Positions 37,849-47,846 of a DNA stretch of 64,000 nt are shown one piece after another (the stretch's first letter is position 1; each line of letters begins with the position of its first letter). The translations under genes and the position numbers were made by a program. The stretch is from Variovorax paradoxus (GTDB taxonomy: Bacteria; Pseudomonadota; Gammaproteobacteria; Burkholderiales; Burkholderiaceae_C), in assembly GCF_009498455.1 (NCBI RefSeq), contig NZ_CP045644.1, positions 3,971,001 to 4,035,000 of the forward strand, in the 5' to 3' direction. The notes under the pieces were generated by a model. The model was not told where the DNA came from. It was given only the letters and a program-made list of their open reading frames with translations, and searched no databases.

Positions 37849-38505
37849 ATGTCCAAGTCCCTTTCCGTCGCCACCATCCTCGAGAAGAACCGCATCGAGT
37901 CGGGGGTTCCGTTTCTCCCCCTGCTGGACATCGAGGTGGTCGACCCGGCCACCGGCTCCGTGGTGGAGACGCTGCACCTGGTGCGCAATGACGAGTTGAT
38001 CGTTTTCAACGGCATCGAGTATGTCCCGTGTGCCTTCGACATTTCGATGAAGGAAGAGGTCAACACCCAGACCTCCCTCGAACTGTCGATCAACGACTAC
38101 AGCCAGGCGCTGCAGGCGCAGATGCAGGCATACCAGGGTGGGGTCGGCTTCAACGTGGTCTTCACGATCGTGGACAGCAGCGCGCTGGATCTCCCGCCTG
38201 AACTGGTCGAGTACTTCGAGGTGATGTCCGCCTCTGCCTCGGAGTACACCGCGAGCTTCGGACTGGGCGCCAACAACAACCTGTTCACCTACTTCCCGCG
38301 CCGGCGCCAGACCCGCGACTACTGCCAGTGGCGTTTCAAGGACCCCGACACCTGCGGCTACGCCGGCAGCGCGACCAGCTGCGACTTCACGCTGCAGGGC
38401 CCCAACGGCTGCGCCGCGAAGGGCAAGCGCCCGGACGGTCGCCCTCAGACCATTCAATTCGGCGCCTACCCAGGCATCAACTCCAACGGCATCCGCTATG
38501 CGTGA
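37849..38505 (+). CDS. Minor tail protein, gpL-like with Cys cluster
   Basis: 218 residues. The C-terminal region contains YCQWRFKDPDTCGYAG and a further CDFTLQG..GCAAKG, four cysteines (about 163, 171, 179, 188) in the arrangement that in lambda gpL holds an iron-sulfur cluster. The N-terminal 150 residues are beta-rich. Tip-assembly protein between gpM- and gpK-like genes. The ATG follows the operator palindrome without RBS, and the stop overlaps the next gene by 8 bases. Confidence 0.85.
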   Translation: MSKSLSVATILEKNRIESGVPFLPLLDIEVVDPATGSVVETLHLVRNDELIVFNGIEYVPCAFDISMKEEVNTQTSLELSINDYSQALQAQMQAYQGGVGFNVVFTIVDSSALDLPPELVEYFEVMSASASEYTASFGLGANNNLFTYFPRRRQTRDYCQWRFKDPDTCGYAGSATSCDFTLQGPNGCAAKGKRPDGRPQTIQFGAYPGINSNGIRYA

Positions 38506-38920
38506 TGTCGCCGGTGAGCTGTATGCCGATCTGATCGGCAAGCCATTCCTGTGGCGAGGCCGCGGTGAGGGCGGGTTCGACTGCTTCGGCCTGGTGCTGG
38601 AGATGTTCAAGCGAGCTGGCCAAGACATGCCCGAGTGGGACACGCCTGCAGAGATCGCCGCGGTATCGGGCCTGGTCTCCGTTGAGTTCTCGCAAAGCCG
38701 CTGGGTGCGGTGCGAGCGCCGGCCCGGCGCCATGGTGCTCTTCAACATGCCCCTGCGCATCGAAAACCGCCGCGTCCTGGCCACGACCCACTGCGGCTTC
38801 ATGGTCACCGCCCAGGACTTCCTTCACAGCTGGGAAAAGACCGGCGGCATCACCACGGAGCGCCTTTACGAATGGGAGCGGCGCGTCGAGGGCTTCTACG
38901 AATTCCGAGGACAAGAATGA
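38498..38920 (+). CDS. NlpC/P60-type tail peptidase, gpK-like
   Basis: 140 residues matching the NlpC/P60 half of lambda gpK: FLWRGRGEGGFDCFGLVLEMF with catalytic Cys (about 28) and ATTHCGFMV with catalytic His (about 93). Such tail-tip hydrolases cut peptidoglycan cross-links at DNA entry or assist assembly. The zinc-dependent JAMM half of gpK is absent, which is common in short versions. ATG overlaps the gpL-like gene; the stop overlaps the central fibre gene. Confidence 0.85.
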   Translation: MRDVAGELYADLIGKPFLWRGRGEGGFDCFGLVLEMFKRAGQDMPEWDTPAEIAAVSGLVSVEFSQSRWVRCERRPGAMVLFNMPLRIENRRVLATTHCGFMVTAQDFLHSWEKTGGITTERLYEWERRVEGFYEFRGQE

Positions 38921-41900
38921 CCGATAACAAAAACAAAATTCAGGTCATCGAGATCCTGAACCCGTTCGAGCCCAACGCTGCTCGGAAGCACGACACGCTC
39001 GACTACCGCCCGGGCAAGACCCTCGCAGACCTGTTCCCGGGCGTGATCATGCGCCGCGAATTCGTCTTCAGCCTGAACGGCAAGATCATCGAGGACGACG
39101 CCAAGGCTCTGACGTACCCGCAGGCCGGCGACGTGATCGTCATGTGCCCCGTGGTGGCCGGCGGCGGGGACGAGGGCGGCGGCAAGAGCATTCTTCGCAT
39201 CGTCGCAATCGTTGCATTGGCATTCTTCACCGGCGGCGCAGGCGGCTTCGCGGCTGGTCTTTCGGGCGCAGCAGTCGGTTCGGTCGGCTACTCGCTTGCG
39301 TACGCCGGCATCATGATGGCCGGCAGCATGGTCATCAACGCCTTGCTGCCTCCGCCCAAGACCAAGGCCACCCCGGGCGGCCCAACCGCGTCGGACACGC
39401 TCACCTACGGCATCGACGGGCCGAAGAACGTTTCGGCCGAAGGCATCGTTGTTCCGGTGACCTACGGGACGCACCGCTATGGGGGCAACCTCATCAATGC
39501 GTACGTCACCAACGACAACAACAGCCAGCTCCTGCACCTGCTCTACAACTGCGGGGAAGGTCCGATCGCGAGCATCACCGACATCCAGCTCAACGACACG
39601 CCGATCGCGAACTACGGCGACTACCAGATCGAAACTCGGCTGGGCCTACCCGACGACACGCCGATCCCATGGTTCGCGCAGCAGGTCGTGCCGCGCGCGG
39701 TGGGGCAGGAGCTGACCACTGCGTTCATCACCAAGGTGACCGAGACCGAGGTGGACCAGATCCGTCTCGATTTCACTTGCCCTGCGGGCATGTACGGCGG
39801 CTGGGAGACCAAGCCGTCGAACTACACGATCTACAGCCCCGTCCTTGCGGAGATTCGCAAGGTCGGCACCACGGAGTGGCAGCCGTTCAGTCCTGACCTG
39901 ATGGTGATCGGCGGCAATCAGAAGACCGCGCTGCGCCGCTCGTTCTTCTCGCCTCCGCTGCCTGAAGCGAAGTACGAGATCCGCGTCCGTCGTGATCGCC
40001 CAGCGTCGGGCGCTGGTGGCTCGGCGCCAGGCGGAATGATCTGGGTGGACAACATCTACTGGACGGACTACAACGAGATCCAGTTCGAGGAGGTCGCGTA
40101 CCGCCACACCGCTCTGCTCGGCATCCGCATTCGGATGACCGACCAGCTGAACGGCCTTCCCACCGTCACCCACCTCAATGGTGGCCGGGTCATTCGGTGC
40201 TGGGACGCTACGACAGGCCAGTGGGTGAACCAGGCATCGGACAACCCTGCCTGGATCTCGCTCGATGCCCTGACGAACAAACGCTACGGCGGTGCGCAGC
40301 CCATGTCCCGCTTCGATATGGAGCGCTGGAAGGAGTGGGCGGCGCATTGCACCGCCAACGGCCTCAAGTTCAACGGGATCTTTGACACCCAGTCGAATGT
40401 CTGGGACGCGACGCAGCCGGTGTTCCGAGCAGGCCATGCCGGGCGCACCAACGTTGGCACGCGTTTCAGCATCGCCATCGAGAGGCAAGAGACGCCGCGG
40501 ATGATGTTCTCGGTTGCGAACATGATCCAGGGCACTTTCAAGCAGAGCTGGTTGAGCTCGGCCGACCGCGCCAACGAGCTCGAGATCACATGGGTCGATA
40601 AGGACGACGGCTACCGCCAGAAGATCATGCGGGTGGTCGACACCTTGGCGGTGGGCAAGGGGCCCAAGTCCTCGCAGGTGGCCTTCACGGGCCTCACCTC
40701 GGCCGAAGAAGTCTGGCGAGACGCAAACATTCTGCTGAACCAGAACCGCCTGCTGCTGCAAACGGTAGAGTTCAGCGCACCGCTCGAGGCCATCGCATGT
40801 TCTGTGGGCGACGTCGTGCTTGTCCAGCACGACATGCCGAAGTGGTCGCTTGCAGGCCGACTGGAGGCGGGCTCGACGGTAGGGAAGGTGATGCTGGACC
40901 GCCCGGTGCAGATGAGCCCGAACGACGTGTATTCGGTGCTGGTACACATGAGCGCTGTGAAGCGCTTCAGCGGCACGGTCTCGTTCATTCAGGGCACCGG
41001 TGTCTTTGTGTCGGGCTTCCCGGGCGGCGTGAACGTGCGCCGGGTGAAGGTCGCGGGTAAGGACCTGGAGGTGAACTCCGCGATCCAGCAGGGCAACTCG
41101 CACGGTGTCATTCTTTCGACCATCGAGGGCATCGCCGTCGGCATGCCGATCGAACTGTGGGACACCGACGCGATCGAAACGCGCCTGGTGGTCAACACCG
41201 CCAGCGAGGCTGACCAGTCGTTCACTGAGCTGACCCTTGCGTCCCCATTGCCGGCCGCTCCAGAGATCTACACGCAGTGGATGTTCGGCAAGACGAACCG
41301 TACGGGCAAGCCCTTCCGAATTCGCTCGATCCGGGGAACCCACGACTACCAGCGGGACATCACCGCGCTGGAATACAACCCGGACTCGTATCTCACGACG
41401 CCAGCGCCGCCGGCGCCGAACTACAGCGACCTGGAGCGGTACGTCAAGCACGCCAGCATCGACGGCGTCTCCGAAGAGGTGTTCATCATCGGTCCGTTGA
41501 CTCGGTCCCGGGTGACCGTCCACTTCAGTGGCCAGGACGAGACCTACTTCATGTCGAACGTCTACCTTCGCCGCAACGAAGGGGATGAAGAGAAGGTGGG
41601 CGAGAACACCGGACAGGTGACTGTCGAGGCCGCCCTCGGCGACGAACTTGTCTTCCGGGTTGTCGCGCGTGACGTGTTCATGCGCAGCGCCCCGCGTTCG
41701 ACCGCGCCGACCATCTACCACCGTGCTGCCGGGCGCACGCTCGCCCCCAACGACGCGACCGGGCTCAACGCGGTCATGGACTCTACCGGTTGGCAGGCGA
41801 CCTGGGACCCGTCCCTTGACCCTGACGTCACGTCGTCCGAGCTGCGCATCGGCCCGACGTGGGAGACCGCCCGCCTGCTGTGGCGGGGGAGCGCCACCAG

Positions 41901-44900
41901 CTGCCGCTTTGCGTTCCAGGCGGCCGGCGAGCATCAGTTGCGCCTACGCCACTGCATCGGCCAGACAGACGGTCTCTACTCCGGCAGCGACGCCGTCAAG
42001 ACGATCGTCGTCCTGCCGCCGACACAGCCGATCGTCAGTGCGGAGGTCGACGGGCGCAGCGTTTCGCTCACGTGGCAGGACTGCGTGTCGACGCAGCCGC
42101 TGTTCGGCTACAAGATCCAGAAGGGCCCCAACGCGCAGGAGCTGCAGGACATCGGCAGCTCCTCTTCGCCGAACTTCCAGCGGATCGAGGCAACCGCCGG
42201 CATGCATCGGTACTGGGTTACCGCCCTCGACGTTGTGGGCAACCAGAGCGCGCCTGGACAGATCGAGGTGCAGTCCCTGCCGTCCATCGACGAGGCGATT
42301 GGGGAGCTCACGGACGGTCTGGCCGAGGTCATCGCCGACCTCGGCCAGACCAACCAGAACGTCACGAAGGAGATCCAGGACCGGATCAACGCGGACGCCG
42401 CCGAAGCGACAGCGCGCGCCAATGCCATCGCGGTCGAAACTGCGAATCGGGCGGCAGCTCTGCAGGCGGAGACAACCGCTCGCACCAACGCGATCACGAC
42501 ACAGGCGAACCGGATCACCCAAGAGATCACGGACCGCGCCGCCGCCATCACGGCCGAGCAAACGGCCCGCGGCAACGCGATTGCTGCGGAGCAGACTGCG
42601 CGAGTGAACGCCATCGCCGGTGAGGTCACCGCGCGCAACGCAGCGATCGCCGTCGAAACGACAAACCGCACGAACGCGCTGACCGCAGAGGCGGCCGCCC
42701 GTGCGACTGCGATCACCAACGCAGTGAGCGCCGAGACCGCGGCCCGCAACCAGGCCATTGCAGCAGAGGCGACGCTTCGCTCCAACGCCGACCAGGCGGA
42801 AGTGACCGCGCGTACGAATGCCATCCTGGCGGAGGCGCAAAACCGCCAGGCCGCGATCGCTTCCGAAGCAACCGCACGCTCTAATGGTGACGAGGCCGAG
42901 GCCACCGCGCGCCAGAACCTGGCCACTCAGCTGCAGACCGCCGACCAAGTGCTCACCTCGGCGATCCAGAACGAGGCGACCATCCGGTCGACAGCCGACG
43001 CTTCGGAGGTCTCCCAGCGCGAATCCTTGGGCATCACGCTCATTGGCCGCGCCGACCTGGCAGCAACGCTCTCGCGCGTGGTGGGGCCGTCGCTGCGCGC
43101 TGGCTTCGCCGCCGCAGCTGTCGCCGTAGGCGTGTGGGAACTCCCCACGCCCCCAACCAGCGGCTGGCTCTACGACGAGCAGCAGGCCCGCCTGACAGCG
43201 GACAGCGCAGAGGTGACTGCTCGGGAGTCCTTGGCGACCCAGATGCGCGGAACCTACGCAGGGACGGACCTCGCGCAGGTCACCAGCGGCCTGATCTTCT
43301 CCGAACGCCAAGCCCGCGTCACGGCCGACACGGCCGAGGTGACCGCACGCCAGGCGCTTGAGACCACCGTCACCAACAACAAGACCTCGACCGACGCCGC
43401 GATCGTGTCGGAGCAGAACGCGCGCACGACCGCAGACAGCGCACTCGGCACCCGGGTCGATACGCTGACCACGACCGTCAACACCGACCGCACGAATGCC
43501 AATACCGCGATCACCAGCGAACAGACTGCGCGCGTAAACGCAGACACCGCTCTCGGGACCCGGATCGACACGCTGACCACCACGGTCAACAACAACCAGA
43601 CCACTGGCAACGCCGCAGTGATCGGCGAAGCGACCGCTCGTGCTGCGGCCGACGCAGCCGAAGCAGCAGCGCGGGAGACGCTCGCAACCTCGATCACGGG
43701 CATGCCCAACCCCGCCGATCAACTCGGCGCGGTTACCGGAGATTCCCTGGATCTTGATTTCGGCGAGGCCGACTTCGAGGTCTGGCAAAAGCCGGCTGTC
43801 GACACGCTCTCCTCTGGCCTGATCTTCGACGAACGCCAAGCGCGCGTGACTGCAGATGCAGCCGAAGTCTCCGCCCGCCAGGCGCTGGAGGCCGTGGTGA
43901 ACACCAACAAGGGCTCGGCCGAGGCGGCGATGACCGCGGAGCAGACTGCCCGGGCCAACGCCGATGCGGCGGAAGTCACCGCTCGGGAAGCGCTCCAGAC
44001 CCAGATGCGCGGCAACTACGCCGGCACCGACCTGGCTCAGGTGAGCACGGGCCTGATCGCGAGCGAGAAGAACGCCCGCACCACCGCGGACACTGCCATC
44101 GTCGGCACCGTTACGTCGCTTCAGACCACCGTCACCAACAACAAGACGACGACCGACGCGGCAATCCTCGCCGAACAGACGGCCCGGGCGAACGCAGACA
44201 CGGCGGAGGCGACGGCACGCCAGGCTCTGCAGACGACAGTCACGTCGAACAAGACCAACACCGACGCCGCGATCGTCGCTGAGCAGAATGCTCGCTCGAC
44301 CGCTGACGGCGCGCTGGGAACCCGCATCGACGGGGTGATCGCAACCGTTAACACCGACCGCACGAACGCGAACAGCGCAATGACAGCGGAGCAGACGGTT
44401 CGCGCCAGCGCGGACACAGCTCTGGGCACCCGTATCGACACGCTGACGACGACGGTGAACACCGATCGCGGCACCGCCAGCACGGCGATCACGAACGAGC
44501 AAACCGCCCGCGCAAACGCCGACACGGCCCTGGGCGGTCGGATCGACACCCTGACGTCCACGGTCTCGGATAACAAGACCACGGCGCAGGCCGCCGTAAA
44601 CGAGGAGGCGGCTACCCGAGCCACGGCAGACACCGCCGAAGCGGCACAGCGTGCCTCCCTGGGAGTTGCGCTGACCGGAGCTCCGGCCCCTTCCAACACG
44701 CTCGCAGGCGTGGTGGGCCCGTCGCTGAAGTTGAGCATGACCACCGGCCCGCTCGGCGTCTGGGAGCCACTGGCTCTGGACGTGCTGTCCTCTGGCCTGA
44801 TCTTCGACGAACGCCAGGCCCGAATCACGGCTGACACAGCCGAAGTCACCGCCCGGCAGGCGCTGGCAACGACCGTCACCAACAACAAGACCACGACGGA

Positions 44901-47577
44901 CGCAGCCCTGACGGCCGAGCAGACGGCTCGCTCCACAGCGGACGCTGCCGAAGTGACCGCGCGCGAGTCCCTGGCTACGCAGCTGCGCGGCACCGCCACC
45001 GGCACCGACGTCGGTGCCGTGACCAGCGGTCTGCTGTTCTCCGAGAAGTCGGCCCGAACGACGGCTGACACGGCGATCGCCAACTCGGTGACCGCCCTGA
45101 CGACCACCGTCACGAACAACAAGACGACGACGGACGCTGCGATCCTGGCAGAGCAGACCACGCGTGCCACTGCGGACACGGCCAACGCGAACGAGATCAA
45201 CTCGCTGCGTGCGACAGTCAACGACAACAAGACCACCGGGACTGCGGCCATCAATGGGGAGGCGGACGCGCGCGCAACCGCGGACGCTGCGGAAGTGGCG
45301 AAGCGGGAGTCCCTGTCGGTTGCCGTTCTGGGCATGCCTCAGGTGTCGAACAAGCTCGCAGAGGTTGAAGGGCCGTCCCTGGACCTTGACTTCGCGGGTG
45401 ACAACCTGGAAGCCTGGCTGACGCCGGCGCTGGACATCCTGTCCTCGGGCTTGCTCTTCGACGAACGCAAGTCTCGGATTTCCGCAGATGAAGCGGAGGT
45501 CACCGCGCGTCAGGTTCTTGAGGCGAAGGTCAACACGAACAAGGCTGACGCAGAGGCGGCCATCGTTACTGAGCAGACGGCACGGGCAGCCGCCGACTCG
45601 GCTAACGCGGACTCAATCACAGCCCTGACGGCGACTGTCAACAACGTGACGAACGGTCTGCCGAGCAAGGCGACCAACACGGCGGTCAACGCGTTGACGA
45701 CGCGTGTGACCAACGCAGAAGGGCAGCTCACATCGCAGGGCGATGCAATCACCAGCCTCAACAGCAGCCTAGAACTGGGCCGTTCGGACTCCCAGGCAAG
45801 CCTGACGTCGGACGAGAACATGGCCAATGCTGCTGCCTGGCGCAGCCACTACGGGATCAATCTGGCTCCGTACTTCGCCACAGTCGCGGACGGGCAAGTC
45901 GCGACCACGGCCTGCCGGTCTCCCGTGGGTGGCGCGAGCTTCTGGAACTACTCGAAGAGCAAGGTGGTGATCGACCCCACCAGGACCTATCGCATCACTG
46001 CGTGGATTCGTCGGGTTGGCGCCAACGGGACGCACTACTTCAACTTCTGGCGCAACAACCTGGGAACCTACGGCAACTCCAGCATTGCCCTTGGCTCCCT
46101 GCCCGACAACGTCTGGAGCAAGGTCACGTGGCAAGCTCTGGGAAGCATTTTCGGGGACACCTCGATCAGCCCCGGCTTTGCCCTCAACCATTCTGGCGGG
46201 ACCGCGGGTTACTCCGAAATTCAGGGCTACCGCTTCGAGGACGTCACCGACGCTCTGCGAATCACCGCAGCAGAAACGAGCAAGGCAGACGCTACTGCGG
46301 TGAACGCCCTGACGACCCGAGTTACGAATGCCGAGGGGACGATCACGAGTCAGGCGTCTTCGCTCACCTCGCTGACAGCGACGGTGAACGGGCATACGTC
46401 CTCGATCTCGACCAACGCAACGGCAATCGCCGATCTCGCTGGCAACGTGAAGGCAACGTGGCGCCTGAACGTCGACGCCAACGGCAAGACTGCCGGAATG
46501 ATCATCGACAACAACGGCACGGTCTCCACGATCGCGATGCTTGTCGACAAGTTCGCTATTGCGACTGCGGGCCCTGGAGGCGCGATCAAGTACCCGTTCA
46601 TGGTCGGGACTGTTGCAGGCGTGTCCACCGTCGGCATCGACGGCAACTTGGTGGTGGATGGCACGATCATCACGCGCGCGCTCGCTGCCGAGGCTGTGAC
46701 TGCGGAAAAGGTCAAAGCGAAAAGCCTGACAGCGGACCAAATCGCTGCGGGCGCGATCTCGGCCGACCTGATCAACGTGGGCGTCGGCTCCAATCTGGTT
46801 CCCGATTCCGCGTTCCACGCAGGAGACGGCGGAAATCGAATCCTCAACGATGGCTCTGTCCCGTCAGGCTGGGGCACGTACGACAACTTCTCATCCGCGT
46901 CGCAGTCGGTCTTCGGGATTAACGCCCCTTCCCATGACTGGCATCCGATCGGAGGAAGTACCGCTACGGTTTTTCAGCCGAATGAGTGGTTCAACAACAT
47001 TCAGGACAAGTCGAAGTGGACGCAAATTCACTCGGGGCAGATTCCTGTCACTGTTGGTCAGCGCTACGAGTTCAGCGGCTACGTCGCAGCGCATCGCTGC
47101 CAGGTCTGGTGCGCGGTGGAGTTCTATGACCAGGCCGGCGCAGTCCTGCTCAATGTCGACTCCACCACCACGAACGATGCTGACATGGCCAACTTCGGCG
47201 GTGGAAAGCTCCTCTCCAAGTACAAGCGCCTTACGGGTTTTGCCGTCGCGCCGGCGAACGCGGTGACTTCGAGAATCATCTTCCGCAAGGGGCCAACCAA
47301 GGCTGGAACCACTGACAAGAACAGCTGGATGTTTGTTACTCAGCCGATGATGGCGGTGGCACACCCGTCTCAGACCGTGTTTTCGACGTACTCGCCGTCC
47401 GGGTTGGGAACGGCGATCACGCCGGCGGGCATCAGCACGCCAAGTCTTAGCGCGATCACCGCCAACGTCGGCCTGCTGCGCACTTCGACCTGGGGGGCGC
47501 GCACTGAGATCGAGGCCAATCAAGTGCGGGTCTATGACCCGAACAACGTGCTGCGTGTCGTGATGGGGCAGTTCTGA
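38917..47577 (+). CDS. Central tail fibre: fused gpI-like and gpJ-like host-specificity protein
   Basis: 2886 residues, far longer than lambda gpJ (1132). Residues 1-150 correspond to gpI: a ubiquitin-like start, a Gly-rich link and hydrophobic helices (IVAIVALAFFTGGAGGF). About 165-860 are the gpJ tip domains (GPKNVSAEGIVVPVTYGTHRYGG and IYWTDYNEIQFEE). About 1030-1125 is a fibronectin type III domain. About 1125-2290 are coiled-coil repeats (TADTAEVTARQAL, EQTARANAD) with four related insert modules. About 2300-2450 look like a sugar-binding sandwich, and about 2500-2886 a trimeric tip. It should bind the host receptor. ATG overlaps the previous stop. Confidence 0.92.
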   Translation: MTDNKNKIQVIEILNPFEPNAARKHDTLDYRPGKTLADLFPGVIMRREFVFSLNGKIIEDDAKALTYPQAGDVIVMCPVVAGGGDEGGGKSILRIVAIVALAFFTGGAGGFAAGLSGAAVGSVGYSLAYAGIMMAGSMVINALLPPPKTKATPGGPTASDTLTYGIDGPKNVSAEGIVVPVTYGTHRYGGNLINAYVTNDNNSQLLHLLYNCGEGPIASITDIQLNDTPIANYGDYQIETRLGLPDDTPIPWFAQQVVPRAVGQELTTAFITKVTETEVDQIRLDFTCPAGMYGGWETKPSNYTIYSPVLAEIRKVGTTEWQPFSPDLMVIGGNQKTALRRSFFSPPLPEAKYEIRVRRDRPASGAGGSAPGGMIWVDNIYWTDYNEIQFEEVAYRHTALLGIRIRMTDQLNGLPTVTHLNGGRVIRCWDATTGQWVNQASDNPAWISLDALTNKRYGGAQPMSRFDMERWKEWAAHCTANGLKFNGIFDTQSNVWDATQPVFRAGHAGRTNVGTRFSIAIERQETPRMMFSVANMIQGTFKQSWLSSADRANELEITWVDKDDGYRQKIMRVVDTLAVGKGPKSSQVAFTGLTSAEEVWRDANILLNQNRLLLQTVEFSAPLEAIACSVGDVVLVQHDMPKWSLAGRLEAGSTVGKVMLDRPVQMSPNDVYSVLVHMSAVKRFSGTVSFIQGTGVFVSGFPGGVNVRRVKVAGKDLEVNSAIQQGNSHGVILSTIEGIAVGMPIELWDTDAIETRLVVNTASEADQSFTELTLASPLPAAPEIYTQWMFGKTNRTGKPFRIRSIRGTHDYQRDITALEYNPDSYLTTPAPPAPNYSDLERYVKHASIDGVSEEVFIIGPLTRSRVTVHFSGQDETYFMSNVYLRRNEGDEEKVGENTGQVTVEAALGDELVFRVVARDVFMRSAPRSTAPTIYHRAAGRTLAPNDATGLNAVMDSTGWQATWDPSLDPDVTSSELRIGPTWETARLLWRGSATSCRFAFQAAGEHQLRLRHCIGQTDGLYSGSDAVKTIVVLPPTQPIVSAEVDGRSVSLTWQDCVSTQPLFGYKIQKGPNAQELQDIGSSSSPNFQRIEATAGMHRYWVTALDVVGNQSAPGQIEVQSLPSIDEAIGELTDGLAEVIADLGQTNQNVTKEIQDRINADAAEATARANAIAVETANRAAALQAETTARTNAITTQANRITQEITDRAAAITAEQTARGNAIAAEQTARVNAIAGEVTARNAAIAVETTNRTNALTAEAAARATAITNAVSAETAARNQAIAAEATLRSNADQAEVTARTNAILAEAQNRQAAIASEATARSNGDEAEATARQNLATQLQTADQVLTSAIQNEATIRSTADASEVSQRESLGITLIGRADLAATLSRVVGPSLRAGFAAAAVAVGVWELPTPPTSGWLYDEQQARLTADSAEVTARESLATQMRGTYAGTDLAQVTSGLIFSERQARVTADTAEVTARQALETTVTNNKTSTDAAIVSEQNARTTADSALGTRVDTLTTTVNTDRTNANTAITSEQTARVNADTALGTRIDTLTTTVNNNQTTGNAAVIGEATARAAADAAEAAARETLATSITGMPNPADQLGAVTGDSLDLDFGEADFEVWQKPAVDTLSSGLIFDERQARVTADAAEVSARQALEAVVNTNKGSAEAAMTAEQTARANADAAEVTAREALQTQMRGNYAGTDLAQVSTGLIASEKNARTTADTAIVGTVTSLQTTVTNNKTTTDAAILAEQTARANADTAEATARQALQTTVTSNKTNTDAAIVAEQNARSTADGALGTRIDGVIATVNTDRTNANSAMTAEQTVRASADTALGTRIDTLTTTVNTDRGTASTAITNEQTARANADTALGGRIDTLTSTVSDNKTTAQAAVNEEAATRATADTAEAAQRASLGVALTGAPAPSNTLAGVVGPSLKLSMTTGPLGVWEPLALDVLSSGLIFDERQARITADTAEVTARQALATTVTNNKTTTDAALTAEQTARSTADAAEVTARESLATQLRGTATGTDVGAVTSGLLFSEKSARTTADTAIANSVTALTTTVTNNKTTTDAAILAEQTTRATADTANANEINSLRATVNDNKTTGTAAINGEADARATADAAEVAKRESLSVAVLGMPQVSNKLAEVEGPSLDLDFAGDNLEAWLTPALDILSSGLLFDERKSRISADEAEVTARQVLEAKVNTNKADAEAAIVTEQTARAAADSANADSITALTATVNNVTNGLPSKATNTAVNALTTRVTNAEGQLTSQGDAITSLNSSLELGRSDSQASLTSDENMANAAAWRSHYGINLAPYFATVADGQVATTACRSPVGGASFWNYSKSKVVIDPTRTYRITAWIRRVGANGTHYFNFWRNNLGTYGNSSIALGSLPDNVWSKVTWQALGSIFGDTSISPGFALNHSGGTAGYSEIQGYRFEDVTDALRITAAETSKADATAVNALTTRVTNAEGTITSQASSLTSLTATVNGHTSSISTNATAIADLAGNVKATWRLNVDANGKTAGMIIDNNGTVSTIAMLVDKFAIATAGPGGAIKYPFMVGTVAGVSTVGIDGNLVVDGTIITRALAAEAVTAEKVKAKSLTADQIAAGAISADLINVGVGSNLVPDSAFHAGDGGNRILNDGSVPSGWGTYDNFSSASQSVFGINAPSHDWHPIGGSTATVFQPNEWFNNIQDKSKWTQIHSGQIPVTVGQRYEFSGYVAAHRCQVWCAVEFYDQAGAVLLNVDSTTTNDADMANFGGGKLLSKYKRLTGFAVAPANAVTSRIIFRKGPTKAGTTDKNSWMFVTQPMMAVAHPSQTVFSTYSPSGLGTAITPAGISTPSLSAITANVGLLRTSTWGARTEIEANQVRVYDPNNVLRVVMGQF
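42290..45780 (+). repeat. Coding repeats of the fibre shaft
   Basis: At protein level the unit NN-K-TTTDAAI-AEQTARANADTA-GTRIDTL recurs many times. A larger module of about 150-250 residues (a GPSL-L-F block, then SSGLIFDERQARITADTAEVTARQAL) recurs near 43020-43260, 43680-43870, 44640-44870 and 45300-45510. Codons vary between copies, so the repeats are old or selected against exact recombination. Confidence 0.8.
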
Positions 47578-47843
47578 TGGCAAACGGACTTCGCTGCTAC
47601 GACCAGTACGGCAGGGTGACGCTCGACACGGGCGACCGCATCACGCGGTACGTCACTCGCTATGGCTTCTCGCTCAGCCATACCCAACAGGCAACGGTGA
47701 CGGTCGACGGCTGGGCCGATGACGGCACCTGGGGCTACTACTGCACCAATCTCACCTATCAGATCGAAAGATCAGGCGGATGGTTCCGGTTGACGGGCAT
47801 GCAAAACGGCTCGTACGGCGAGTTAGTCATCTTTAGGTACTAA
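47577..47843 (+). CDS. Small tail-fibre-associated protein, 88 aa
   Basis: ATG overlaps the stop of the fibre gene. A beta-rich protein with many Tyr and Trp (RCYDQYGRVTL, DDGTWGYYCTNLTYQIE). It shares its opening style with the following 223-residue protein. Probably a tip accessory or chaperone of the fibre; inferred from position. Confidence 0.65.
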   Translation: MANGLRCYDQYGRVTLDTGDRITRYVTRYGFSLSHTQQATVTVDGWADDGTWGYYCTNLTYQIERSGGWFRLTGMQNGSYGELVIFRY

Positions 47844-47846
47844 GCA

